Assembly: GCA_020722065.1 (NCBI GenBank)
Contig: DYLK01000021.1
Coordinates: 1-41,538, forward strand
Origin: Melioribacter roseus
GTDB taxonomy: Bacteria > Bacteroidota > Ignavibacteria > Ignavibacteriales > Melioribacteraceae
Direction: 5' to 3'
DNA length: 41,538 nucleotides
Shown: positions 8,604-16,319 of the stretch, in pieces
Position numbering within the stretch: position 1 is the first letter of the stretch
Layout of the letters: each line of letters begins with the position of its first letter
The notes under the pieces: model-generated
Seen by the model: the letters and a program-made list of their open reading frames with translations, nothing else
The model's database searches: none
What the model was told of the DNA's origin: nothing
Program-made: the position numbers and the translations under genes

Positions 8604-9231
8604 AGAGTGGATTTTAAATAGTGTTATGAATCGTTTTCAACTGAACTTTAAAAGAAATGTAGGTCCAACTTCGGAATCAATCCGCAAGTGTGCACCTAAA
8701 ACCGTTGAAGAATGGCAAGAATATTATTTTAGAAATGTGAAACCTAAAGATCATATTACTGAGCTAGGTAAAAAACTTTATGTGAAAATAACAGAAGTTG
8801 TTCAAGCTGAACTTGATGATATTACAGAACAAGACTGTATTGACTATATGATTAATCTAGTTATTAATCGAACTTTCGATGGATATATGACTGAAATAGA
8901 GACAATATATGGTCAACTTGAAAAAATAATAGAAATCAAAATTGAACCTGCACCCGATGAATGGGATTGTTTATTCAATGTTGATTTTTATATCAAAATC
9001 AATGAAAAATATTTAGGACTTCAAATTAAGCCAGTGAACGAAGGTATACAATTACCTGAAATTTATAAAGAAAGAGCAATCCAAGAAGAAACTCACCTTA
9101 AATTTACTGAAGTATTTGGCGGAAAAGTATTTTATGTCTTCTCAACAAAAATAAATGGTAAAAAAGAAATAGTTAATAAAGAAATTATTGATGAAATCAA
9201 AAAGGAAGTTGAAAGACTAAAAAATTTATAA
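8596..9231 (+). CDS. MjaI-family type II restriction endonuclease (predicted CTAG cutter)
   Basis: A 211-residue protein recognised as MjaI-like by its collinear blocks: AKEWILN near the N-terminus, VGPTSESIRKCAPKTVEEW, HITELGKKLYVKITEVVQAE, NLVINRTFDGY, EIETIYGQL and PAPDEWD. A PD-(D/E)xK-type active site is likely at Asp130 followed by Gln143-x-Lys145 (VDFYI...LGLQIKP). MjaI from Methanocaldococcus cuts CTAG; transfer of that specificity here is inference. ATG 8596 lies inside the methyltransferase gene's end and follows AGGAAA, so the two are translationally coupled with methylation first. That is a safe order for a newly acquired system. The stop is one base before the attC-like structure, as usual for gene cassettes. 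Confidence 0.85.
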   Translation: MAKEWILNSVMNRFQLNFKRNVGPTSESIRKCAPKTVEEWQEYYFRNVKPKDHITELGKKLYVKITEVVQAELDDITEQDCIDYMINLVINRTFDGYMTEIETIYGQLEKIIEIKIEPAPDEWDCLFNVDFYIKINEKYLGLQIKPVNEGIQLPEIYKERAIQEETHLKFTEVFGGKVFYVFSTKINGKKEIVNKEIIDEIKKEVERLKNL

Positions 9232-9232
9232 A

Positions 9233-9457
9233 GTGCATATAACAAGCCAATCAACCCGACCACCTTTTCGCATTTGGTGTTTTCTAATATTCTTGGCTTG
9301 GTTTTTCCGTTACAAGTTTGTTGTTCAAAGCAGTTCTATTAAATAACATTGTTGCAAACTGCACTTGCAAAGAAAGATAAGTGCAGTTTGCTAAATCTTT
9401 GGCTTTGTCCTTTTAATCTGCATTGCTGTTCTGGGCGGCGGGTTATCGGCAACGTCG
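9233..9457 (+). repeat. attC-like recombination site (225 nt imperfect inverted repeat)
   Basis: The outer arm GTGCATATAAC (9233-9243) would pair with GTTATATGCAC of the cassette's left end after circularisation. In place it pairs partly with GTTATGA (9457-9463). The inner arm GCCAATCAACCCG (9246-9258) pairs with CGGGTTATCGGC (9439-9450), with one mismatch and one bulged base, as in the L''/L' boxes of attC sites. The central part holds a perfect 13-bp stem (9354-9366 with 9379-9391, 12-nt loop). The base composition is visibly richer in G+C than the flanks. The length exceeds the usual 57-141 bp attC range, which lowers confidence. Confidence 0.55.
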
Positions 9458-9514
9458 TTATGAGTTATCATTGAAATTTAAATAGCTTTAACTTTTAACT
9501 CTAAACTTTTAACT

Positions 9515-9545
9515 AAAAAGACGGTTTTTTAACCGTCTTTTTTTT
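9515..9545. terminator. Bidirectional intrinsic terminator
   Basis: A 12-bp perfect stem AAAAAGACGGTT / AACCGTCTTTTT with a TTTT loop is flanked by A and T runs, so it can act on both strands. On the minus strand it follows tRNA-Cys. On the plus strand it follows the R-M unit, and without that unit it would lie about 75 nt after the aldolase stop. Confidence 0.85.
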
Positions 9546-9560
9546 ATAAAAAAAATTTTG

Positions 9561-9631
9561 AGGCGACGACCGGATTCGAACCGGTGATCAAGGTTTTGCA
9601 GACCACTGCCTTACCACTTGGCTACGTCGCC
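9561..9631 (-). tRNA. tRNA-Cys (GCA)
   Basis: Reading the minus strand gives a cloverleaf with a GGCGACG/CGTCGCC acceptor stem, the TTCGAATCC T-loop region and anticodon GCA in CTGCAAA. It is 71 nt with discriminator T. The 3' CCA is not encoded. It is followed by the 9515-9545 terminator and lies 104 bp from the right end of the R-M unit, which did not insert into the tRNA itself. Confidence 0.95.
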
Positions 9632-9644
9632 AAAAAAAAGAACA

Positions 9645-9676
9645 ATAACAAAAAAATCCACCGAAGTGGATTTTTG
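9645..9676 (-). terminator. Hairpin terminator between tRNA-Asp and tRNA-Cys
   Basis: On the minus strand AAAAATCCAC-TTCG-GTGGATTTTTTT follows the tRNA-Asp end at once: a short stem with a stable TTCG tetraloop and a T run. It suggests that the two tRNA genes are at least partly separate transcripts. Confidence 0.7.
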
Positions 9677-9750
9677 CGGGGCCGACGAGGCTCGAACTCG
9701 CGACCTCCTGCGTGACAGGCAGGCGTTCTAACCAACTGAACTACAACCCC
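9677..9750 (-). tRNA. tRNA-Asp (GTC)
   Basis: The minus strand folds as a 74-nt cloverleaf with acceptor GGGGTTG/CGGCCCC, D-arm AGTTCAGTTGGTTAGAA, anticodon GTC inside CCTGTCACGCAGG and T-arm GAGTTCGAGCCTC. Discriminator is G and CCA is not encoded. It lies 64 bp downstream of pfkA on the same strand. Confidence 0.96.
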
Positions 9751-9814
9751 ATATCAATTTCATAAAGAAACGAATGCAAACTTAAAACATTTTATTTCTT
9801 TTAGCAAATAGTTT

Positions 9815-10921
9815 TTAAAAATCTTCGGTGCAAAAATTTACTCCAACTGCTTTTGCTGCTTGAACAGCTTGACAGTCTGGGCTTACTACTTTTTGCTTAC
9901 TTATTGCGTCTTCAATTGCAACACTACTAATAAGCGAACCTTTTAAAGCAACCATCCTTCCAAACTTCTTTTTCATTACTAATTCAATAGCATAAGTACC
10001 AAATTTAGTTGAAAGTATTCTATCATAAGGAGTTGGACTTCCTCCTCGCTGCAAATGTCCAAGAACTGTATATCTTGTTTCCAAGCCTGTATTTTCTTCA
10101 ATTTTTTTAGCAACTAATTCGGCTATACCACCAAGTTGAATTGGGTCAGTTCGTTTTTTATCTGTTCCCTTAATAACTAAATTTCCACCTTTTGGTTTTG
10201 CTCCTTCTGCTACACAAACAATACTGAATCTTTTACCAAGCATGTGTCTTTGAATTACTTTTTCATAAACAATATCCCAAGAAAACGGGAATTCTGGCAA
10301 CAAAATAATATCTGCTCCGCCAGCTAATCCGCCATTTAGTGCAATCCAACCTGCATATCTTCCCATTGTTTCGAGAACTATTACTCTGTGATGCGAAGAG
10401 GCTGTTGTGTGTAATCTATCTAAGGCTTCTGCAACAACAAAAACTGCTGAATCATGCCCAAAAGTTACATCAGTTGCTTCGAGATCATTATCAATCGTTT
10501 TGGGAACTCCGACAATATTCAATCCCATTTCACCAAGTTTTTTGGCGATATGCATTGTTCCATCTCCACCGATTGCAATTAACGCATCTAATCCCCAAGC
10601 TTCGTAATTTTGAATAACATTTTTTGATCTATCAAAAATTTGTATTTCATCGCCAACTTTTTCGGGCCAATGAAAAGGGTCGCCTTTGTTGGAAGAACCA
10701 AGTATTGTTCCTCCTTGTGTTAAAATTCCAGAAACATCTTTGTTGTAAATTAAATTACCTTTTCCTTCGACAAAACCTTCAAATCCATCATGAATTCCCC
10801 AAACGTGCATTCCTTCATCGTGGGCAGGTTTTGTAACTCCACGAATCACAGCATTTAAGCCTGGACAATCGCCTCCACCTGTTAAAATCCCAATTCTTTT
10901 AATTGTATTACTTTTAGCCAT
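9815..10921 (-). CDS. pfkA: 6-phosphofructokinase, mixed ATP/PPi-type signature
   Basis: A 368-residue group A phosphofructokinase that phosphorylates fructose 6-phosphate in glycolysis. Visible are GILTGGGDCPGLNAVIRG near the N-terminus, GGDGT at 118-122, PKTIDND at 140-146 with catalytic Asp144, and the METMGRYAGW-like ETMGRYAGWIAL block. The residue equal to E. coli Gly104 is Gly121 (ATP type), but the E. coli Gly124 equivalent is Lys141 (common in PPi-dependent enzymes). This combination occurs in the so-called mixed or group III enzymes, so the phosphoryl donor cannot be fixed from sequence. ATG 10921 follows TTTGGAAAAC. It is 47 bp downstream of rnhC. Confidence 0.95.
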   Translation of the reverse strand: MAKSNTIKRIGILTGGGDCPGLNAVIRGVTKPAHDEGMHVWGIHDGFEGFVEGKGNLIYNKDVSGILTQGGTILGSSNKGDPFHWPEKVGDEIQIFDRSKNVIQNYEAWGLDALIAIGGDGTMHIAKKLGEMGLNIVGVPKTIDNDLEATDVTFGHDSAVFVVAEALDRLHTTASSHHRVIVLETMGRYAGWIALNGGLAGGADIILLPEFPFSWDIVYEKVIQRHMLGKRFSIVCVAEGAKPKGGNLVIKGTDKKRTDPIQLGGIAELVAKKIEENTGLETRYTVLGHLQRGGSPTPYDRILSTKFGTYAIELVMKKKFGRMVALKGSLISSVAIEDAISKQKVVSPDCQAVQAAKAVGVNFCTEDF

Positions 10922-10968
10922 TTGTTTTCCAAATAAATTAATTCTTATGTTTCAAGATAATCGATTTT

Positions 10969-11886
10969 CTAAACTATTTTTAAAAAATTTTTGAAATGAC
11001 TCTTACAAATTCGTACCAGATTTTGTTTCCCATATTTATTTGCTAAATTTTGAGCAACTTTTGTGGTTTCATCATTCCCGCCTTTTGGCAAGTCTATTCC
11101 TTTATTTTTCAAATTTTCAAACCAAATCACTACTTCGGAGCGTGCAATAATTGAAGCTGCTGCAACTGCTATATATTTTTCAGCTTTTGTTTCTTGAATT
11201 GTCGTTACGTCTTCTCGCTTTAATTCCAAATTTCGTTTGCTGAATTTGTCAGTGATTACAAAATTTGAGTTAAATTTTTCAATCAATTTATTTGCTACAT
11301 CTGAATGTAATTTTATCAAAATCTTGTTGATATTCTTTACTTTGGAATATTCAACATTATATTCTGCGGGCAAAAGAATATTGTATTGATAATTCTCTGG
11401 GAATGCCTCGTCAATCATTCTTCTAATTTGCTGAATTTGTAAATCACTTAATAATTTGCTGTCTTTTACTCCAATTTTTTGAAGATGTTTACTAATTTCT
11501 GGGGTTGTAAAAAAACCTGCGACAACTATTGGACCGAAAAAATCACCCTTGCCCGATTCATCAGTACCTATGTACGAATTTGCAATTTCTATCGACTTTT
11601 CTTCAAAAAACTTTTCTTGTGAAAATATTTCATCCGAAATTATTCTATATAAAGAAGATGTTTCTCTTCCTTGTAGAATTGTATTTACACCTTTTTTCCC
11701 AAAATATACTAATATTTTTACTTCAGATTGTAATTCTGAGACCTTTACTTCAAAATGATATTTTTTTTCAACAAGTGAAGTTATTCCCAATTCTGGAAAT
11801 TTTTCCCGAATATTAAATATTTGACTTTCAAGTGTTTTTTTAGCAATATTTTTTATAGTTTGTTGCAATCTTCGTATTTTTCTCAA
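10969..11886 (-). CDS. rnhC: Ribonuclease HIII
   Basis: A 305-residue RNase HIII, which hydrolyses RNA in RNA/DNA hybrids. The N-terminal ~90 residues form the TBP-like substrate-binding domain that distinguishes HIII from HII. The catalytic domain begins with YIGTDESGKGDFFGPIVVAG (Asp109, Glu110), then GVKDSKLLSD and AAASIIARSEVV. No in-frame ATG exists in the N-terminal part, so TTG 11884-11886 is the probable start. It lies back to back with the PPIase gene, with 22 bp between starts. It precedes pfkA on the same strand. Confidence 0.93.
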   Translation of the reverse strand: MRKIRRLQQTIKNIAKKTLESQIFNIREKFPELGITSLVEKKYHFEVKVSELQSEVKILVYFGKKGVNTILQGRETSSLYRIISDEIFSQEKFFEEKSIEIANSYIGTDESGKGDFFGPIVVAGFFTTPEISKHLQKIGVKDSKLLSDLQIQQIRRMIDEAFPENYQYNILLPAEYNVEYSKVKNINKILIKLHSDVANKLIEKFNSNFVITDKFSKRNLELKREDVTTIQETKAEKYIAVAAASIIARSEVVIWFENLKNKGIDLPKGGNDETTKVAQNLANKYGKQNLVRICKSHFKNFLKIV

Positions 11887-11908
11887 TAAAAATTTGAGTT
11901 ACAAATTT

Positions 11909-13564
11909 ATGAATCAAAAACTAATTAATTTCAAACAAATCAAACCAAAACTCTTTTTTTCATTTTTCTTTTTCATTTCTACAATTTTCCCTCAAACTAT
12001 TGCAACTGTTAATTCAATTGAAATTCCTTTCGAAGACTTTAAAAATCGATACGAAGATTATCTTATTGCCACTGGAATAAAAGATACTTACGCAAATAGA
12101 ACCCAAATATTAAATAATATAATTACTGAAGTTCTTCTTTTTAATTATTCTGATAATCAAGCTATCTTGAATGATGAAGAATATCAACGCGAAAAAAAAT
12201 GGATTGACAAGCAAACTCAACTTGCTTTTTTAATGGATCAAGAAATATTTGCCAAACTTACAGCATCTGAAGAAGAATTACGTGAAGCATTTTTAAAGAT
12301 GAATCAGAAAGTCGAAGCCCGCCATCTTTATGCTAAAACTGAAGAAGAAGCGTGGGAATTGTATAATCTTCTGCAAAATGGTTCAAGTTTTGAATTGCTT
12401 GCAAAACAAGTTTTTTCTGATTCAATTCTGCGAAACAATGGTGGTTATTTGGGATATTTCACTTGGGGAGATTTTGACCCAAATTTTGAACAAGTTGCAT
12501 ATTCACTTCCGATTGGGGAAATTTCAAAACCCGTAGAAACTGAACAAGGTTTCAGCATAATTCGAGTTGAAAACCGCATTACAAACCCAATTATCCCAGA
12601 AAATGAATTTATTAACAAAAAAAAGCAGCTCGAGCGATTAGTAAAAATCAACAAAAAACGATCTGCACAAAAAGAATACTTAAATAATCTGATTGAATTG
12701 GATAAGATTCATATTAATGAAAATGCTTTAGAAAAATTGTATAATAATTTTAAGTTGAATACAAACGAAATTCAAATTGAAAATGAAGAAATTGTAGCAA
12801 ATTATAAAGGGAAAACATTCACAAACAAGCAAATTTTAATTAGAATTAGTGAATTACCATATCACGAAAAGCTAAAAATTGAAAGTAAAAATGACCTAAA
12901 AATATTTATTAAAGGATTTTATTTGAATGATGAATTGCTGGGAATTTCATCCGAGAAAGGCTACGATAAAAATAAATATGTTACGAAAAAGAATAAAGTT
13001 CAGAACACAAACCTTTTTATGAAATACAAACAAGTCGAAATAGTCAAAAATGCTGATTTGAGCGATTCGACAATTCAAGAATTTTACAATCAATTCCAAG
13101 ATTACTTTTCAACTAAAACACTTTATAACGTACGCGAAATCCTTGTAAAAGATAAATCTGAAGCTGATAAAATCTTATTAGAATTACAGATTGATAGAAA
13201 CAAATTTGGCGAAATAGCAAAAAAGTATTCATTAAGAAAAGCAACAGCTGAGAAAAATGGCGAATTTGGATTTGCCCCAATTGAAAAATTTGGATTGCTT
13301 AAAAATGAAATTCACAATGCGAAAATTGGGGAATTAATCGGACCAATCGAAATTCAAGGTTATTTTGGAATTTTCGAATTAATCGATAAAATTGAAAGTA
13401 AACCAATTCCAATGAACGAAATTAAAAATCAAGTAGAATTGGCTGCTAAATTTTTCTATAGAAAGGAAATAATCAAAAATTTTTCAAAAAATCTGTTTGA
13501 TAGCAATATGATAGATATTAATTTTAGCTTGTTGAAGGATTCAGTTTTTTTAAACTACAAATAA
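11909..13564 (+). CDS. Periplasmic SurA/PpiC-type peptidyl-prolyl isomerase
   Basis: From ATG 11909 the product is 551 residues; an upstream in-frame TTG at 11894 would add five residues but is less convincing. The N-terminus is hydrophobic and Phe-rich (KPKLFFSFFFFISTIFPQ), a likely signal peptide. Two parvulin domains are seen at about residues 135-223 (EARHLYAKT ... GGYLGYFTWGDFDPNFE ... GFSIIRVEN) and 405-494 (YNVREILVKDKSEA ... KNGEFGFAPIEKFG ... GYFGIFELID). The arrangement resembles SurA/PpiD, chaperones of outer-membrane protein folding. That fits the TonB receptor gene 61 bp downstream. It has no visible terminator after it. Confidence 0.88.
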   Translation: MNQKLINFKQIKPKLFFSFFFFISTIFPQTIATVNSIEIPFEDFKNRYEDYLIATGIKDTYANRTQILNNIITEVLLFNYSDNQAILNDEEYQREKKWIDKQTQLAFLMDQEIFAKLTASEEELREAFLKMNQKVEARHLYAKTEEEAWELYNLLQNGSSFELLAKQVFSDSILRNNGGYLGYFTWGDFDPNFEQVAYSLPIGEISKPVETEQGFSIIRVENRITNPIIPENEFINKKKQLERLVKINKKRSAQKEYLNNLIELDKIHINENALEKLYNNFKLNTNEIQIENEEIVANYKGKTFTNKQILIRISELPYHEKLKIESKNDLKIFIKGFYLNDELLGISSEKGYDKNKYVTKKNKVQNTNLFMKYKQVEIVKNADLSDSTIQEFYNQFQDYFSTKTLYNVREILVKDKSEADKILLELQIDRNKFGEIAKKYSLRKATAEKNGEFGFAPIEKFGLLKNEIHNAKIGELIGPIEIQGYFGIFELIDKIESKPIPMNEIKNQVELAAKFFYRKEIIKNFSKNLFDSNMIDINFSLLKDSVFLNYK

Positions 13565-13625
13565 ACAATAAAAGAACTCTACATTAATTCTTAACAAAAA
13601 ACCATAATTCATATTTGGAGCATTC

Positions 13626-16298
13626 ATGAATAAAATTACAATTGTGTTACTTGCTTTTTTTGTAAGCACTACGTTCATTTTAGCGGGTAGCACAGGCAAA
13701 TTAACTGGAAAAGTGATTGACGAAAAGACGAAGGAACCTCTTCCTTTTGTTAATATCACTATCGAAGGTACGATGCTTGGTGCGGCATCGGATATTGATG
13801 GTAATTTCGTGATATTGAATATTTCTCCTGGTAAATACAAGGTGAAATTTCAATATGTCGGATATCAATCAAAATTAGTAGAAGGCGTTACGATTTCAAT
13901 TGATTTAACAACCCGTTTGGATATTTCTTTAAGCGAAGAATCTGTTGAACTTGGCGAAGTAGTCGTTCAAGCTGATAGAAAGGGTTTGCAAAAAGATGTT
14001 ACTTCATCGCAAGCATTAGTTTCTTCGGATGATATTGAAAACTTACCCGTTGCAGAACTAAATGATGTTCTGGAATTACAAGCTGGTGTAACAAAAGGAG
14101 CTGGTGGCGATTTTCACATTCGTGGCGGTAGAACTGAAGAAATAGCTTATAATGTAAACGGAATTTCAGTTACAGATAGTTACGATAATAGTCGTGGAAT
14201 TGAGCTAGATAATAGTTCCGTTCAGGAATTACAAGTAATTTCGGGAACTTTTAACGCTGAATACGGAAACGCAATGTCGGGCGTAATCAATACCGTAACC
14301 AAAGAAGGGGGAAGCGATTTCCACGGTAATTTTGAAGTTTATGGTGGTGATTATGTTAGCAATTTTACAGATGTTTTCTGGAACGTTGACGCATTCAATC
14401 CAATTGGAAATGCTCAAGCAAGTTTAAGCGGTCCAATTTTGGGAAATGCATTAAATTTCTTTATCAATGGTAGATATAATTTTAGTGAAGGCTATCTTTA
14501 TGGAAGAAGAGATTTTAATATAGACGGTTCACAAGGAGACGGTAAATATGTTGCTATGAATCCTAATTCGCGATATATGGGATTAGGAAATATCACTTAT
14601 TTCCCAATAAAAGAACTGAAAATTAACATTGAAGCTCTTTATTCTAACCAAGAATATAAAGATTATAATCACGGATTTAAACTTAATCCAGATGGCGATG
14701 TAACAAAATATTCCGAAGCATTAACAACAACACTCAGTTTAACCCACACACTTTCATCACAATCTTTTTACACATTAAAAGTATCTTCTTTTAACAAAAA
14801 CTTTAAAGAATATTTGTATGAAGACCCTTACGATTCAAGATATTTACATCCCGATTCTCTAAGCACAGTCGGTTATGCATTTATAAGTGCTGGAACAAAT
14901 TTGCACAGATTCTATCGGGAAACAAATTCACTATTGGCTAAAATTGATTACACAAATCAGTTTAATCAAAATCATTTAGTAAAATTTGGGTTAGAAGGAA
15001 AAATTGATAAACTACAATTTGACGATTATTCACTCGAACCAAAAAAAATAGACGGCGTTCCCGTTGAGCCATTTGAACCTGCAATTCCTGAAGAAAGTTC
15101 AATCGCCCGCCAAAAATATGACGCATCTCCTATTTCGTTTGCGGCATATATTCAAGATAAAATTGAATTTGAACAAGTAATTATCAATTTTGGCGTTCGT
15201 TTTGACTATTTCAATTCACGTGGTAAAATTCTTGCCGATCCAACAGACCCAAATATTTATAATCCACTCCGAAGTTGGTTAGATACTTTATCTATCTCAG
15301 ATAGAGAACAATATTTCTATAAAGATGCATCAGCAAAATATCAAATTGCTCCTCGTCTCGGAATTGCATACCCAATCAGTGATGTTGGTGTTTTCCATTT
15401 TTCTTATGGACAATTCTTCCAAGTTCCAACTTTCAACAGACTTTTTGACCGTGGTGATTATAAAGTTCCAGAAACCGGTTCAACTGGTTCACCATTTGGA
15501 AATCCTAATTTAAATCCACAACGTACAACAATGTACGAAATTGGCTTCCGTCAAAGTTTTATGGAAGATTTTCTAATCGATGCAACTTTATTCTACCGTG
15601 ATATTCGTGATTATGTAACTTCAGGACCAATGATTGAAACTATGAACGGCGTTACATATTCTGTTTACACTAATAGAGATTATTCAAATGTTAAAGGATT
15701 TACTCTCTTCTTCCAAAAAAGATTTAGCAATTATTATTCATTCGATTTGAATTACACATTTCAATTTGCTGAAGGAAGCGCCTCGACACCTGAAGAAGAT
15801 TTCTACTCACAACGAGATAATTCAGAACCAACACTTTATCTTCTTCCATTGGATTGGGATCAACGCCAAATGCTAAATGCCTCACTTTTTGTCGGAAACC
15901 AAACAATGGGTGCCTCACTTCTTGCAAGATATGGAACAGGTTTACCTTATACTCCAAGTGTAACTCAATTTACTGCCGATAGAGGTTTAAGTTCAGGATT
16001 CACAAAAAATAGTGCAAGAAGACCAGACCAATTTTCATTAGATTTGAAATTGCATTACAACCTTGAATTTGCAGGAAATACAGTTACATTTTTCGCAAGA
16101 ATATTTAATTTACTCGATGCTCGCATTGTAACAAATGTATTTTCAGATACTGGTTTACCTGACGCAACAACCGAAGCACAAAGTTTAATTGGTGTTGTTG
16201 ATCCAAACAGACCAAACACAATTGAAGACTATTTAACTCGACCTTGGAATTACGAGCAACCTCGTCAAATTCAAGTCGGTTTCAGTTATAATTTTTAG
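13626..16298 (+). CDS. TonB-dependent outer-membrane receptor with carboxypeptidase-regulatory-like N-terminal domain
   Basis: An 890-residue receptor starting with a signal peptide (MNKITIVLLAFFVSTTFILAG). Next is a CarboxypepD_reg-like beta-sandwich at about 22-105 (KLTGKVIDEKTKEPLPFVN ... DIDGNFVILNISPGKY). The plug domain (about 115-220) holds GGDFHIRGGRTEEIAYNVNGI and EYGNAMSGVINTVTKEGG. A long beta-barrel ends in an aromatic residue (QVGFSYNF). Such receptors take up large ligands or, with a SusC-like layout, act together with lipoprotein or T9SS partners. The ligand is unknown. Clear SD GGAG six bases before ATG. It is followed after 18-21 bp by a large exported protein and then a PorV-like gene. 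Confidence 0.95.
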   Translation: MNKITIVLLAFFVSTTFILAGSTGKLTGKVIDEKTKEPLPFVNITIEGTMLGAASDIDGNFVILNISPGKYKVKFQYVGYQSKLVEGVTISIDLTTRLDISLSEESVELGEVVVQADRKGLQKDVTSSQALVSSDDIENLPVAELNDVLELQAGVTKGAGGDFHIRGGRTEEIAYNVNGISVTDSYDNSRGIELDNSSVQELQVISGTFNAEYGNAMSGVINTVTKEGGSDFHGNFEVYGGDYVSNFTDVFWNVDAFNPIGNAQASLSGPILGNALNFFINGRYNFSEGYLYGRRDFNIDGSQGDGKYVAMNPNSRYMGLGNITYFPIKELKINIEALYSNQEYKDYNHGFKLNPDGDVTKYSEALTTTLSLTHTLSSQSFYTLKVSSFNKNFKEYLYEDPYDSRYLHPDSLSTVGYAFISAGTNLHRFYRETNSLLAKIDYTNQFNQNHLVKFGLEGKIDKLQFDDYSLEPKKIDGVPVEPFEPAIPEESSIARQKYDASPISFAAYIQDKIEFEQVIINFGVRFDYFNSRGKILADPTDPNIYNPLRSWLDTLSISDREQYFYKDASAKYQIAPRLGIAYPISDVGVFHFSYGQFFQVPTFNRLFDRGDYKVPETGSTGSPFGNPNLNPQRTTMYEIGFRQSFMEDFLIDATLFYRDIRDYVTSGPMIETMNGVTYSVYTNRDYSNVKGFTLFFQKRFSNYYSFDLNYTFQFAEGSASTPEEDFYSQRDNSEPTLYLLPLDWDQRQMLNASLFVGNQTMGASLLARYGTGLPYTPSVTQFTADRGLSSGFTKNSARRPDQFSLDLKLHYNLEFAGNTVTFFARIFNLLDARIVTNVFSDTGLPDATTEAQSLIGVVDPNRPNTIEDYLTRPWNYEQPRQIQVGFSYNF

Positions 16299-16319
16299 TG
16301 AAATTTTTTTGGAGAAATG

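Larger units (their letters stand above)
7221..9457 (+). mobile_element. Putative integron-type gene cassette carrying a restriction-modification pair
   Basis: The left edge reads GTTATATGCAC (7221-7231). Its exact reverse complement GTGCATATAAC occurs at 9233-9243, one base after the restriction gene's stop. From there to 9457 runs an imperfect inverted repeat of the attC kind, ending in CGTCG before TTATGAG. Joining base 9457 to base 7222 would recreate CGTCGTTATATGCAC, whose arm is fully complementary to the R'' arm. This is what a circularised cassette would look like; the inferred cut is G^TT at both ends. The cassette would be 2236 bp (7222-9457) and the empty site AATAG/TTATGAG. No integrase gene or other attC is in the window, so it would be a lone cassette at a secondary site. 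Alternative: a non-autonomous element with 11-bp terminal inverted repeats ending at 9243. Confidence 0.6.

Noticed and set aside
9354-9391. Perfect 13-bp hairpin as a terminator of the R-M operon
   Set aside because: No T tract follows the stem on either strand at the right place. It lies within the attC-like structure and is better read as part of it.
7221-9457. Insertion sequence or composite transposon
   Set aside because: There is no transposase. The matching inverted 11-mers do not both sit at the ends of the unit if the attC-like region belongs to it, and no target-site duplication was seen.
9561-9750. tRNA-targeted integration (genomic island attB at tRNA-Cys or tRNA-Asp)
   Set aside because: Both tRNAs are intact, no partial tRNA copy is present at the left edge, and the inferred right junction (9457) is 104 bp away from the tRNA 3' end.
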